From Niabella aurantiaca DSM 17617 (lineage in GTDB: Bacteria > Bacteroidota > Bacteroidia > Chitinophagales > Chitinophagaceae), in assembly GCF_000374125.1 (NCBI RefSeq), contig NZ_KB893633.1, positions 1 through 52,907 of the forward strand: a DNA stretch of 52,907 nucleotides, given 5' to 3'. The notes beneath the pieces are model-generated. The model ran no database searches. It was given only the letters and a program-made list of their open reading frames with translations, and had not been told where the DNA came from. Numbering within the stretch: the first letter of the stretch is position 1; each line of letters opens with the position of its first letter. Below are positions 1 to 9,011 of this stretch, one piece after another. The translations under genes and the position numbers were made by a program.

Positions 1-114
1 GAAGCGAGTTTTTTTTAAAGGGCACTCAAGCCCCTTAGCATCCAGGAATTTCTCAAACTCCTTGTAAAAATCATCGCATCTAACGAAGATTTCTACTAAC
101 TTTATATCTGTCAT
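1..114 (-). mobile_element. IS982-family transposase, 5' end only (cut by window edge)
   Basis: The minus strand from 114 reads an ATG followed by 37 codons beginning MTDIKLVEIF and continuing with VRCDDFYKEFEKFLDAKGL, then LKKTRF at the window edge. The start, the D-D-F-x-K-E-F-E-K stretch and the basic LKKTR segment match the N-terminus of IS982-type DDE transposases as I know them. The catalytic part lies outside the window. A TAAATTTG box (152-159, minus strand) sits about 37 bp upstream. The outer end of the element should lie between about 185 and 240, but I cannot place its terminal repeat without the other end. Confidence 0.7.
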
Positions 115-116
115 TA

Positions 117-168
117 GTTCAGCATTTAGATTGTAGTTTTTGTTTCAATTACAAATTTAAAGCTGAAC
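117..168. repeat. Inverted repeat in the transposase leader
   Basis: GTTCAGC at 117-123 and GCTGAAC at 162-168 form a perfect 7-bp inverted repeat with a 38-bp AT-rich loop. It spans the presumed promoter of the transposase (TAAATTTG on the minus strand at 152-159). It may be part of the IS end or a regulatory hairpin. Function is not shown by sequence. Confidence 0.4.
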
Positions 169-243
169 TTTTGTTTTTAGTACAATATCCAACCCTAATA
201 TATTAATAACTAAACGCTTAATTGCCGAACTCACGTTATTTTA

Positions 244-693
244 ATGATGCTGGCAGGCGGAATGGCCGCTACCCAACCGATCAGTGCCCAGGTAAATATC
301 CGTGTAAACATCGGTACTCAGCCACAATGGGGTCCTTACGGCTACAACCAGGCGCGCTATTATTACCTTCCGGAGATCAACGTCTATTATGATGTATATA
401 ACCGGACCTATATTTACCAGGATCGGCGGAGCTGGGTTACCACCCGCAACCTGCCCCGCCAGTACGGGAATATCAATCTCTACAATACCTATAAAGTAGT
501 GATCAACGATAAAAATCCCTGGCGCGATAACACGGTTCATCAAAACCGGTATAACCGCTACCGGAACAATCACACACAGGTATCCATAAGAGACTATGCG
601 TACCGGGGCAACAAACGGGAAAAAAACGTATACGAAAATGACCGCCGCAATCGCAACTATGCGCAGGACCGGAGTAACAAAAGGCGCTATTAA
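244..693 (+). CDS. Small secreted Tyr/Arg/Asn-rich hypothetical protein
   Basis: 149 aa. Residues 1-16 look like the hydrophobic core and cleavage region of a signal peptide ending ISAQ, but the usual Met-Lys-Lys start is missing. The frame is open upstream only to a TAA at 211-213, with no ATG. The mature part has WGPYGY (about 29-34), a YYYLPEINVYYDV segment, NLYNTYKVV and a very basic Arg/Asn/Tyr-rich tail. I recognise this as a common Bacteroidota exported family with no named domain and no known role. The first 10 or so residues may have been lost when the IS982-like element inserted just upstream. If so, the gene is either truncated or starts at a nonstandard codon. A strong terminator follows. 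Confidence 0.6.
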   Translation: MMLAGGMAATQPISAQVNIRVNIGTQPQWGPYGYNQARYYYLPEINVYYDVYNRTYIYQDRRSWVTTRNLPRQYGNINLYNTYKVVINDKNPWRDNTVHQNRYNRYRNNHTQVSIRDYAYRGNKREKNVYENDRRNRNYAQDRSNKRRY

Positions 694-723
694 GCCGGTT
701 GCCGGATTTTAAAAAAGAATAGT

Positions 724-757
724 GGGCTGTACCGCGATGCCGGTACGGCCCTTTTCT
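724..757 (+). terminator. Intrinsic terminator, probably bidirectional
   Basis: GGGCTGTACCG (724-734), a 6-nt loop, CGGTACGGCCC (741-751) and then TTTTCTATT form an 11-bp stem with one G-T wobble. It closes the small secreted gene on the plus strand. The T-rich stretch on the other side suggests it also ends the SusCD operon arriving on the minus strand at 773. Confidence 0.85.
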
Positions 758-772
758 ATTGGAACACCGGTA

Positions 773-1777
773 TTACCGGTGGCTTATCCTGCGCATGGTA
801 AAAGTGACCTGGTAGGTTCCGGGAACATAGGCCCTGAAGGAGAACCGGGGATTTGCATTCCATGCATCTTTGGGATAGGCTGCCTGATCATCATAATTAA
901 AATATTGTGCCGGTATCCGGTAGTAAAGATTAAAACCGTTTCCAAGAGAATTCAGCGGGAATGGGATCGTAACATAAACAAACTCCATGCGATCATTAAA
1001 GATGCTTGTCTTAAATGCATAGTCCTCAAAATTCTGCAAATTGGGTGGCACGGGATTCAGGCCGGTATTGGGGCGTTTGGCCACCTCGCCTGCTGCCGGG
1101 TTAAACACCACACCGTTCTTATCCACAAATTTCAGGATCACTTTGTTATCGGTAAGATTCAGGTGCTCGATCTTTACATCAAGATCGGCAGCGCTTGTCA
1201 GGTTGACTCCGGTTCCCTCATCCCCCACTTTACTCATTCTCAGATAAGGGGCCGAAGGAGTTTCAAAAGCCGGAGCATCCACCAGGTCGAAATTACCGAT
1301 CCTCGGGTACACTTTTGATCCGGCCCCGTTTGTTATTCGCAAATCAAAAGTATAGCCCCCCGAAGGCAGATCCAGTGTGCCGTAGTTCGACTCCAGCTGA
1401 CCGCTGACCTCATTGATCGCAAGCGGCGCCAGCATCACTTCTTTCTGTTTTGCTGCTATGGCCTCCATCGTTGTATCCGTTTTGGGATCCAGGATCCCCG
1501 TCCAGATCTTCATGGGTACTTTTTTTGCAAAAAGCGCATCTACGTTCTCTCCGGTGGTCCGGTTATAAATATGCACCAATTCTATTTTTGCCGGTTTGCT
1601 GGAACCGTCGAAATTCAGCGCGGAACTGACGCGGAGCTGTCCTTTGTTGATCAGGATCGGATCTTCCTCATAACGGAGCGTGGTGCTCAGAAAACCATCG
1701 GGGAGCTTTTTACATGCTGCAAGCCCGGAAACCAGCACGAATGCGGCTATGAATATTGTAAAAAATGTTCTGCTCAT
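773..1777 (-). CDS. DUF5007-like SusCD-associated lipoprotein
   Basis: 334 aa. A signal peptide with lipobox LAAC (Cys22) predicts a lipoprotein, probably carried to the outer membrane. The rest is a beta-rich sequence without catalytic motifs that I recognise. Length, motif spacing and position resemble the DUF5007 family, which I recall beside SusC/SusD and fasciclin genes; I could not run a profile, so this is tentative. It is the last gene of the operon: the fasciclin gene ends 20 bp upstream and the hairpin at 724-751 follows. Its likely role is surface binding of the imported substrate or support of the SusCD complex. That is inferred from position alone. Confidence 0.75.
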   Translation of the reverse strand: MSRTFFTIFIAAFVLVSGLAACKKLPDGFLSTTLRYEEDPILINKGQLRVSSALNFDGSSKPAKIELVHIYNRTTGENVDALFAKKVPMKIWTGILDPKTDTTMEAIAAKQKEVMLAPLAINEVSGQLESNYGTLDLPSGGYTFDLRITNGAGSKVYPRIGNFDLVDAPAFETPSAPYLRMSKVGDEGTGVNLTSAADLDVKIEHLNLTDNKVILKFVDKNGVVFNPAAGEVAKRPNTGLNPVPPNLQNFEDYAFKTSIFNDRMEFVYVTIPFPLNSLGNGFNLYYRIPAQYFNYDDQAAYPKDAWNANPRFSFRAYVPGTYQVTFTMRRISHR

Positions 1778-1797
1778 TTTTAATTGTTTATAGATGA

Positions 1798-2502
1798 TTA
1801 AGGCTGGCGGAAAAACAATATATGATCATTATTCAATACCTGGATCATGCCGGTATTCGTTTCGATACCCGAAGTTTGAACCCGCTCTCTTCTGCCCTGC
1901 TCCGGCGTAATATCGGTGGCCACGATCGGCGGTGATAACGGTGCGTAGAGCGGGGTGTAATAAACAATACGCGGATTGGTGGAAACATTGCTATTCCCCC
2001 CAAGTTTATCATAATCCGGGTGATCGGGTTTTATTTCTTCGTAAGATACCACTGTCTGAGATCCTGCTTTTTCGGTGGGCATCATCGAGCCGTTATTGGT
2101 AAGGTTCCCGTAACTCAATTTCTGATCCACGATATAGGTCTTCAGCGAGTCGGCAAATTTGGGCAATTCATATTTCATCATGGAATCCAGGGTCCATTTC
2201 CTGTTCTCATTTATTTCCTGTTCCTGCCGGGTTCTCGAATCCAGGTACTTCAGGATGGAATAGTCCGTCGGGGCAAAAAAAGTAATACCATTCTTATTCA
2301 CCAGATCTTTAAGTCCAGCCTGATCTAACAGCAAAAGCAGGGTATCAAACAGGCCATCAGGACGATTCTTTAAAAAATCGTAAGTGGTCATATCGAATTT
2401 TGCATTATGCACTGACCCTCCGGTAAGGTACGCATCGCGTTTACAGGAAGCCAGTAATGCAAGCCCTGTACAGGTAATAGCTATTATAAATATCTTTTTC
2501 AT
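1798..2502 (-). CDS. Fasciclin-domain lipoprotein
   Basis: 234 aa from the ATG at 2502. An upstream in-frame ATG at 2541 would put 13 polar residues before the signal peptide, so it was rejected. MKKIF start, hydrophobic core and lipobox LASC (Cys20) give a lipoprotein. The body carries fasciclin (FAS1/BigH3) hallmarks: FDTLLLLLDQAGL, then GITFFAPTDYSI and later a DHILFF segment near the end. FAS1 domains mediate adhesion and carbohydrate or protein contact. It sits between susD (16 bp upstream) and the DUF5007-like gene (20 bp downstream), so it is co-transcribed and probably works at the cell surface with SusD. Confidence 0.88.
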   Translation of the reverse strand: MKKIFIIAITCTGLALLASCKRDAYLTGGSVHNAKFDMTTYDFLKNRPDGLFDTLLLLLDQAGLKDLVNKNGITFFAPTDYSILKYLDSRTRQEQEINENRKWTLDSMMKYELPKFADSLKTYIVDQKLSYGNLTNNGSMMPTEKAGSQTVVSYEEIKPDHPDYDKLGGNSNVSTNPRIVYYTPLYAPLSPPIVATDITPEQGRRERVQTSGIETNTGMIQVLNNDHILFFRQP

Positions 2503-2518
2503 ATTATTCGATTTATGA

Positions 2519-3988
2519 TCAATGATTCTTCCACCATTCATTTTGCGTTAACAATGCATTTTGCGGCAGTAAAATACGCATGGCAAGCGGCCAATAATAC
2601 CCTTTTGCCTTTACACGTTCCGGTGTGAAGGGATCCGGGAGTGTTTGAGCATAGTCGGGATTGGTAAGTTTCATCCGTATATTATCAAAGGCCAGGCTGC
2701 CTTCGCCATAGAGTTCCCTTGCACGCTCATCAAATACCGTTTCCATACTGCAGGAGGCATTATCTGCCAGCGGTGTTGCCTGCGCCCTGTTCCGGATATC
2801 ATTGATTTCTTTACGCGCCTCTGCCACCTGGTTCAGTTTCACGCAGGCTTCCGCTTTTAAAAGTTTTATATCTGCCAGGCGGAACAATACGAGGTTATTA
2901 TCGATGACGTATTCATCCGGCCGGTTGGGATCAAAATGGTTCACGCCGGTATATTTGCTTAACATCACGCCCCCCTGTCCGTTTGTAAAGATCTTTGCAT
3001 AACGCTGATCGTTCTCGTCACCGAAGAGCTCGTCCGCATAGTCCGTATTTACCGCCCAGGAACTATTGTTTCCTTTATTTACAATGGGATTAAACAGGAA
3101 AATATTGAAAAAGTCTTTTTGAGCTTCATTGTTCCCTTTATCATATTTCAGGAATACTTCAAAAATGGTCTCGCCTGATTGTGCGTCCCAGATATTTGTA
3201 TAAGTATCGATGGGTTCCAGGGTATATCCCCCCTTACTGATCACTTCATCGCAGTACTTCTCCGCATTTTCATAATCATGTTTCCATGCATAAATATGCG
3301 CCAGCAGCGCCCAGGCCGCATTTTTGTCTGCATAAACCGGGTTGTCGCTTTTGGGTGGTAAAAGATCTGCTGCTTTCAAGAGATCCTCTATACAATAGCC
3401 GAGCGTTTCTTCATCCGTTGACCTTGGAACCGGAGGCACATTCAACGGGTCTACAACCGAATGCCTGGTTACGACGGGCTCACCCCAAATACGTAACATA
3501 TAAAAATAAGTAAGCGCCCTTAAGAAATATCCTTCACCCAGCAGCTGCTTCTTTTGATCGGCCCCACCCTCAAATTTTGAATCATCAATATTCGGAGTGT
3601 TTTCAACGATCAGATGGCACTGATTGATCACCCCGTAAAAACTCGTCCAGTTGGATACCGGCTCAATATAAGGCGTATAAGCATAGTTATTCTGCCCGTC
3701 AATAGAAAGCGCCTCAAAATTCCAGAAATCGCTCCCTCTCAAAAATTCGGATGTTACAAAATCGCCTACAATAAAATGAAGACGGCTTGCAGTGATCGCA
3801 TCCCGGAAAAGCCCGCTTGCACCGGCCAGCGCTTTCTCCACATTTGCTCCGGAAGCCCAAAACACTTTATCATAAGTGGAATCTTCCGGCTTCAGGTAAA
3901 GGTACTTTTTACAGGAAGGCAGTAAGACCAGGAAAAGGAGTCCCAGTACAATCGTCCTGCGTGGTATCATTTTAAAATGGATGTTCAT
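2519..3988 (-). CDS. susD: SusD/RagB-family nutrient-binding outer-membrane lipoprotein
   Basis: 489 aa, usual SusD length. A lipobox LPSC (Cys26 from this start) predicts a surface lipoprotein. The N-terminal part has the SusD pattern of TPR-like helices (YLRALTYFYMLRIWGEPVV). The C-terminal part has the typical LFRLADIKLLKAEA and ARELYGEG segments. SusD forms the lid over the SusC barrel and binds the glycan or other substrate. An alternative start at 3970 gives MIPRRT with a tidier signal peptide; the sequence does not decide between them. It lies 21 bp after susC and 16 bp before the fasciclin gene. No glycoside hydrolase or protease lies next to it, so the substrate is unknown. Confidence 0.93.
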   Translation of the reverse strand: MNIHFKMIPRRTIVLGLLFLVLLPSCKKYLYLKPEDSTYDKVFWASGANVEKALAGASGLFRDAITASRLHFIVGDFVTSEFLRGSDFWNFEALSIDGQNNYAYTPYIEPVSNWTSFYGVINQCHLIVENTPNIDDSKFEGGADQKKQLLGEGYFLRALTYFYMLRIWGEPVVTRHSVVDPLNVPPVPRSTDEETLGYCIEDLLKAADLLPPKSDNPVYADKNAAWALLAHIYAWKHDYENAEKYCDEVISKGGYTLEPIDTYTNIWDAQSGETIFEVFLKYDKGNNEAQKDFFNIFLFNPIVNKGNNSSWAVNTDYADELFGDENDQRYAKIFTNGQGGVMLSKYTGVNHFDPNRPDEYVIDNNLVLFRLADIKLLKAEACVKLNQVAEARKEINDIRNRAQATPLADNASCSMETVFDERARELYGEGSLAFDNIRMKLTNPDYAQTLPDPFTPERVKAKGYYWPLAMRILLPQNALLTQNEWWKNH

Positions 3989-4009
3989 AACTGGAAAGTA
4001 TTTTTATTA

Positions 4010-7000
4010 TTAGAAAGTAAGTTCAAAACCTAAAGTATATTTCCGCGGCAGCGGGTATGCAGAGCCGGTATATTCGCCCTGCGGGGTTACAAGCTCTGCA
4101 TCCGGCACATTCGATTTCTGAAAGGAATAAATATTGTCGATGATCGCAAAGATTCTCCCGTTTTTAAAACCGATGCGTTGTACGGTTTCTGCCGGTACCG
4201 TATATCCCAGTGTGACCGAACGTATTTTAAAATAATTTCCGTTGTCATTCCACATCGTGGAAAATGGCAGGAACTGATAAAAATTGGGACCATACGGACT
4301 GATGCTGGGAAAATTGGCTTTATAATTGGGATCCATCGCCTTCGCAGGTGTCCAGTAATCTCTTCCCGTAAGATCCGGCAGGCGGAACCGTGCAAAATCA
4401 TAGATCGTGTTCCCAAAATTCCATACTCCGGCAAACTGGTTGGCATCAAAATTATTGATGATATCTCTTCCAAACGTGTAGGTACACTGAATGGCTACAA
4501 AGAACTGTTTAAAGGTAAACTGGTTATAAATCCCTCCGGTAAACCTGGGGTTGGGATCTCCCGTCGGCACCAGATCACCATACTGCTCTCCCTTGTCTTC
4601 ATCACTCCATACATCCCAGTCTTTATTTACATCAATCCAGTAGGGGTACCCGGGTTGCACCGGGTAATTACCTTTAAAATAAGTCAGCCGCTGGCCGGTG
4701 TACGGATTCACCGGTATTTCCGGATCCCGGTTATACACCCCGTTGTATTGCATTTGCGCCCAACCGTAAATGGGTGCACCTACAGAATAGATCAGTGACT
4801 GGTTATAGTTTCTCGAATCACCAAAAAATGAACGGTTCCCGTTGGGCAATGCCGCGATCCTGTTTTTGTTATAGCTGAAGACAATGTTCGTTTCCCATTG
4901 TAAAGCGCTTTGAGGACCCAGATTCTTGGTATTCAGGTTCAGCTCTATCCCCTCGTTCAGGATCCTTACCGGGGCATTGTATACGACCGTTGTATAACCG
5001 GTAAAAAAGGGGAACGGAAAGCTCAGGATGGGGTTGGTATTGTACTTGCGATAGGCATCAGCGGTTAAGTTGATCCTGCTGTCAAACATAGAAAGATTCA
5101 ACCCGATATTTGTCTGGTTGGATTTGTTCCAGGTCAGGTTGGGAAGGGTGATCGGTTTTTTAAAAGAAGGGGTAGCCTGTACAATACCATTATAGGTACC
5201 TCTGTCCAGGTCCCATATATTAAAGGGGGCATAAAAATCTGACGGGGACTCGCCCGAAAGACCATAGCTGCCTCTTATTTTTAACTGGTTGATCCATTCT
5301 ATATTTTTCATGAACGGTTCGTCAGAAATAATATATCCCAGCGAAATGGCGGGGAAATACCCCCATTTTGTATTATCACCAAACCGGGAGGAAGCGTTTG
5401 CTGCCAGGGAAAGGTTCAACAGGTACCGTTCCCTGAAATCATAGGAGAACTGTGCCAGGTAAGACAGGAGGCCGGCTTTCTGTTCATAGGAGCTTCCGTA
5501 CAGATCGTTTTGCGGAATACCGAATACAGCTTTGATATTGTCATCCGGCACGTTGTATCCCCCCAGCACACTGCCCGATTTTTGATCCAGCTGGAACTGC
5601 TGTGTAGCAACGATACCCAGGTTATGCGTACGCTCGCCAAAAGACTTGGTATAACCGAGCGTATTGGTAAGCTGATAGCTCTCAAATACGCCATTCCTGC
5701 TTTCAGCAAAAGAGCGTCCGTCCGCAGCAATGGAAGATGGCTGAAAACGGTCGCGCTTATCGTTTGCGTTGGAGTAGGCTCCCAAAAAGGTGTATTCGAG
5801 CCCTTCCAGAATTTTGTAGTTTGTTTGCAGCGACAGGCTCAGTTGATCGGTTTGGTTTTTGTCTTTCAGATTGTCAAACTGTCCGAAATAAAAGTTACGA
5901 TCGGTTTCACTGATCGGATAAAAGGATGCCGGCATCTGCGTAGGACTAATGGGCAATACGTCATCTTTTCCTTTGCCAAGCCCCCTCTTCCTGTTGAGCC
6001 GGGATGCTGAGAAATTAAAATTGGTCGTTATTTTAGGACTAAAATGGAACCCCAGATTTCCCCGCAGCGCATATTTTGTAATACCCGTTTGCCGGACGAT
6101 GCCGTCCTCATTATAAAAATTGGCGCTCACCCGGTAATTGTATTTTTCAGTACCCTGTGATACGCTCAGATCAGCGTTATCGATCTTCCCCCGGTTGTAA
6201 AAGATCTCCTGCCAGTCGGTAGCATTGTTAAAAGAAGGGTTCAGACTATCGGCAAGCATTTGAGGGATGGTTGCTTTTTGAGCATAGCTGCCGTAAGCAT
6301 TGATCAGGTCCATTTTTTGCCTGCGTTCTTCTGCACCGATGGCGGTGGGCAACAATTTCGGTCTTTCAACAAGCCCCCGGTAGTAAGAAGCTCTTACGAG
6401 CGGCGTTTTGGATTTTCCTTTTTTGGTTTTGATCACGATCACTCCATTAGCGCCCCGCGCACCCCATACGGCGGTGGCCGCAGCGTCTTTTTGTACGCTG
6501 AGGCTTTCGATATCTGCAAGGCTGAGTCCCGCCAGAAGGTTAGTACCGCTGGAACTGATGCTTTCCATATCGGTAACAGACATGGGCACGCCATCAATTA
6601 CGTACAAAGGCGTGCTCATTGTTCTTGCCGCATCAAATTCGTCCGTATTCAGGTTGGTCATAATGGTGGAATTCCCACGGACAGTAAATGTATTCCGGAC
6701 GCCGGGCTCACCGCTAAAGTTTTGAATATTCACCCCCGACACCTTGCCCTGTAGCAGCTGATCAAAACTGGGACCGGGAAGATTTTCTATATCCCGGCCG
6801 GAGATCACCTGCACAGCACTGGTTGTTTTTTTTAAGGACTGTGCCTGATATCCTACCACCACTACGTTGTCCAGACTGGACTCGGCTGCCGGCAACAGCT
6901 TTATGAGCAGTTCCACCCCCGCATCAGCCGTTAATTTCTGGCTGGCAAACCCAACCAGGCTCGCTTCTATTTTTGCACTCTTTTCAGAAATAGAAAGTGA

Positions 7001-7177
7001 AAATCGCCCCAGGCTGTCCGCCAGCGTCCCTTTCTTCGTTGCCACGTCTATAATGCTCGTATTTGGCAAGGGCGCCCCGGAGGTATCGGTAACCACTCCC
7101 GAGATCAGGTGCTGATCTTGCGCCTTTCCCAGAATGCAAAACAGCAGGAACAGGCAACCGGTAAAAACTTTTTTCAT
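4010..7177 (-). CDS. susC: SusC/RagA-family TonB-dependent outer-membrane transporter
   Basis: 1055 aa. Signal peptide (residues 1-19, ending GKAQ), then a CarboxypepD_reg-like domain (about 23-105, ISGVVTDTSGAPLPNTSI), a TonB-box-like VVVVGYQ, a plug domain (about 115-250, with GKVSGVNI and WGARGANGVI) and a long beta-barrel ending TLGFELTF. SusC imports oligomers through the outer membrane using TonB energy, in complex with SusD. It is the first gene of a four-gene minus-strand operon. Two LacI-type operators lie 290-350 bp upstream of the start. No anti-sigma or ECF sigma gene is adjacent, which fits LacI-type rather than sigma/anti-sigma control. Confidence 0.96.
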   Translation of the reverse strand: MKKVFTGCLFLLFCILGKAQDQHLISGVVTDTSGAPLPNTSIIDVATKKGTLADSLGRFSLSISEKSAKIEASLVGFASQKLTADAGVELLIKLLPAAESSLDNVVVVGYQAQSLKKTTSAVQVISGRDIENLPGPSFDQLLQGKVSGVNIQNFSGEPGVRNTFTVRGNSTIMTNLNTDEFDAARTMSTPLYVIDGVPMSVTDMESISSSGTNLLAGLSLADIESLSVQKDAAATAVWGARGANGVIVIKTKKGKSKTPLVRASYYRGLVERPKLLPTAIGAEERRQKMDLINAYGSYAQKATIPQMLADSLNPSFNNATDWQEIFYNRGKIDNADLSVSQGTEKYNYRVSANFYNEDGIVRQTGITKYALRGNLGFHFSPKITTNFNFSASRLNRKRGLGKGKDDVLPISPTQMPASFYPISETDRNFYFGQFDNLKDKNQTDQLSLSLQTNYKILEGLEYTFLGAYSNANDKRDRFQPSSIAADGRSFAESRNGVFESYQLTNTLGYTKSFGERTHNLGIVATQQFQLDQKSGSVLGGYNVPDDNIKAVFGIPQNDLYGSSYEQKAGLLSYLAQFSYDFRERYLLNLSLAANASSRFGDNTKWGYFPAISLGYIISDEPFMKNIEWINQLKIRGSYGLSGESPSDFYAPFNIWDLDRGTYNGIVQATPSFKKPITLPNLTWNKSNQTNIGLNLSMFDSRINLTADAYRKYNTNPILSFPFPFFTGYTTVVYNAPVRILNEGIELNLNTKNLGPQSALQWETNIVFSYNKNRIAALPNGNRSFFGDSRNYNQSLIYSVGAPIYGWAQMQYNGVYNRDPEIPVNPYTGQRLTYFKGNYPVQPGYPYWIDVNKDWDVWSDEDKGEQYGDLVPTGDPNPRFTGGIYNQFTFKQFFVAIQCTYTFGRDIINNFDANQFAGVWNFGNTIYDFARFRLPDLTGRDYWTPAKAMDPNYKANFPSISPYGPNFYQFLPFSTMWNDNGNYFKIRSVTLGYTVPAETVQRIGFKNGRIFAIIDNIYSFQKSNVPDAELVTPQGEYTGSAYPLPRKYTLGFELTF

Positions 7178-7466
7178 GTAAATATATTAAGTAGTATGAC
7201 CAAAAAATACAGCCTTAGATCAATCGTCATTCCGTGCCGGAATATTCAGCTTTGCGCCCCTGATCCGGGCGACTTGGTTTGATCCGGTTTACTTGAGTAT
7301 GCTCTGCAATTCCGAACAGGGGAAGGACCAGAGCGTCTATAACGTTTTCGTAACTTCGGGGTACATCAACAAACAATGCGTCTATGCCAAACACTACCTC
7401 TTAGTGATCCTTTAACAAGATTACTACATTCACCCAGAATTTCTTTAAAAAAAATCTGTTTTTTAA

Positions 7467-7482
7467 GCGCAATCGTTTGCAC
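7467..7482. promoter_or_regulatory. LacI/GalR-type operator 1
   Basis: GCGCAATCGTTTGCAC is a near-perfect palindrome centred on CG, matching the GCAAnCGnTTGC core recognised by LacI-family repressors. Its centre is 44 bp from that of the second operator (about four helical turns), which favours cooperative binding or a small loop. No LacI-type gene is present in the window, so the regulator is encoded elsewhere. Confidence 0.75.
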
Positions 7483-7510
7483 ATTTATCTGTAAGCCAGG
7501 ATCTGGAACA

Positions 7511-7526
7511 GTGCAACCGTTTGCAC
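7511..7526. promoter_or_regulatory. LacI/GalR-type operator 2
   Basis: GTGCAACCGTTTGCAC is a palindrome with only one mismatched pair. It shares the AA-n-CGTTTGCAC half with operator 1 and fits the LacI-family core. It lies upstream of operator 1 relative to susC. Confidence 0.78.
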
Positions 7527-7582
7527 ATAATGATGATCATTTTTACCCTTGTGCTTCACCTCTATCCCTGGTCGGCTGGTGT

Positions 7583-8848
7583 TTATTTTTCTCTTTTCAG
7601 CAGGTAATTTCCCACCGAACAATAAAGGCATTTGCGCTGATCACAATACCGGCTCTTTAGTTCAATAAAGGCCTGCGAATCCATGGCAGACCGGCTCATC
7701 AAGCCCAGGCGTTCAAATCCCCTTGTAATGCTATTCTTTTCAGGCGGTGTTTCTTCCAGCCAGCGGATGGCCTTTTCCTTCAGGGCGTGCCGGTCATACA
7801 TATTGCCATAAGCAAAGAGCAGCGGTGCAATGGTATTGATGATGATACTGTCGATCATGTAGGGCCCGATCGATTTTATTTTTAGCGCGCTTTGTCCGTC
7901 CAGGGTATAATGATAATGCCAGAAATCATTGGCCTCGGCCTTGAACCACCGCCGCACGTTTTCCAATGATTCTTCCTCGATGATCCTGGAGAACAGATGG
8001 GCCGAAGAAGCAATCACAGCAGCTAGCTGTGCCAGGCGCACTGTTGGAAAACTGCCGGGGCGCATCCGTAAAAAATGAACGGAATGCACCACCGGCCGCA
8101 GCGTATATTTTCTTTGGAGAAACCGGTACTCCCGCTGAAGCATTACCGGGTAAGGATCTTCAAAAGTACCGTTGAGCAAGCCCGCTTGTCCCAATAGCAA
8201 TGCCTCCAGCTGCTGTATCTGTTTTTTATGCCTTGTCAGCAGTTTCAGCGGGATACTCTTTGCCAGGGCTTCAAATGCGTCTGCGTTCACCGGCAGTCCA
8301 AAATTTTTTGCCAGCAGCCACCAAAAACTTTCCTCCCAGTGAAGGTGATTGGTTTCAAGATAATCTTCCACCACGGCTCCTTTCCGGATCAGGCGTTCTG
8401 CCACCAGCCGGCTCTTCCACACATTGAGCGTGATCTGCGGAACTGCCGCGATCAGCTTTTCACAGGGGATGAAGGACCGGGCGTTGCAAAGTTGTTCATA
8501 CCGGTTCAGCAGGTTTCTTGAGATCAGCGTTTTCAGTTCAACAACGGGCAGGGCTGCCGCCGGAACCGCCTGGTCATCTTCATATACTACGTGAAGGATC
8601 ACTTTGCGGTAATTGCGGTCGTGCTGATGGCAATGCCGGTCCCAGTCTGAAGTTTTCAGATGCAGTTCTACAGAGCCGGCCCAGAGTGTATTGCCGATGC
8701 GTATGCGCGCATGTTCAAAATCCGGACCCTGATTCCGGTTCAACATGCCAACGTTCAATACCTGTACAGGGGTTCCTTCTGTTGTTGTTAAAGATCGTGC
8801 ATTGAAATATTGGAACTGCCAAATGTATTGGAGTAGCTGTTCGTTCAT
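7583..8848 (-). CDS. DUF2851 family protein
   Basis: 421 aa, typical length for this Bacteroidota family. It starts MNEQLLQYIWQFQYFN and has the family segments GPDFEHARI, WAGSVELHLKTSDWDRH (about 58-72) and ILHVVYEDD. The C-terminus carries a CDQRKCLYCSVG cysteine cluster (C-x4-C-x2-C) that could bind a metal. The GSVELH region has the look of a nuclease-like core with acidic and His residues, but the function is not established. It is the last gene of the maf cluster, 163 bp after maf. No signal peptide, so cytoplasmic. Confidence 0.88.
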   Translation of the reverse strand: MNEQLLQYIWQFQYFNARSLTTTEGTPVQVLNVGMLNRNQGPDFEHARIRIGNTLWAGSVELHLKTSDWDRHCHQHDRNYRKVILHVVYEDDQAVPAAALPVVELKTLISRNLLNRYEQLCNARSFIPCEKLIAAVPQITLNVWKSRLVAERLIRKGAVVEDYLETNHLHWEESFWWLLAKNFGLPVNADAFEALAKSIPLKLLTRHKKQIQQLEALLLGQAGLLNGTFEDPYPVMLQREYRFLQRKYTLRPVVHSVHFLRMRPGSFPTVRLAQLAAVIASSAHLFSRIIEEESLENVRRWFKAEANDFWHYHYTLDGQSALKIKSIGPYMIDSIIINTIAPLLFAYGNMYDRHALKEKAIRWLEETPPEKNSITRGFERLGLMSRSAMDSQAFIELKSRYCDQRKCLYCSVGNYLLKREK

Positions 8849-9011
8849 GAGGTTGCTGTTTTTCAGGTTATCAAATGCTCATTCGCCTTCCAATGTTGTT
8901 TCCTTAAAACCGCAGATGCGCAGATTTGGTACAGGCTTTAATAGTACTCAAATACCGCAGAGAAGGCGCCGCAGGCGCTGTCAGCGTATCCGCGGCAATC
9001 ATAAACATCGC

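Larger units (their letters stand above)
7178..7582. promoter_or_regulatory. 405-bp control region upstream of the susC operon
   Basis: This gene-free stretch lies between the 3' end of the DUF2851 gene and the start of susC, so it can only serve susC. It holds two LacI-type operators (listed separately). A TAATCTTG box on the minus strand at 7416-7423 is a possible -7 element, but no convincing -33 box is seen. From the operators to the susC ATG is about 290 bp, which leaves room for a long untranslated leader. I see no recognisable riboswitch in it. Confidence 0.55.
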
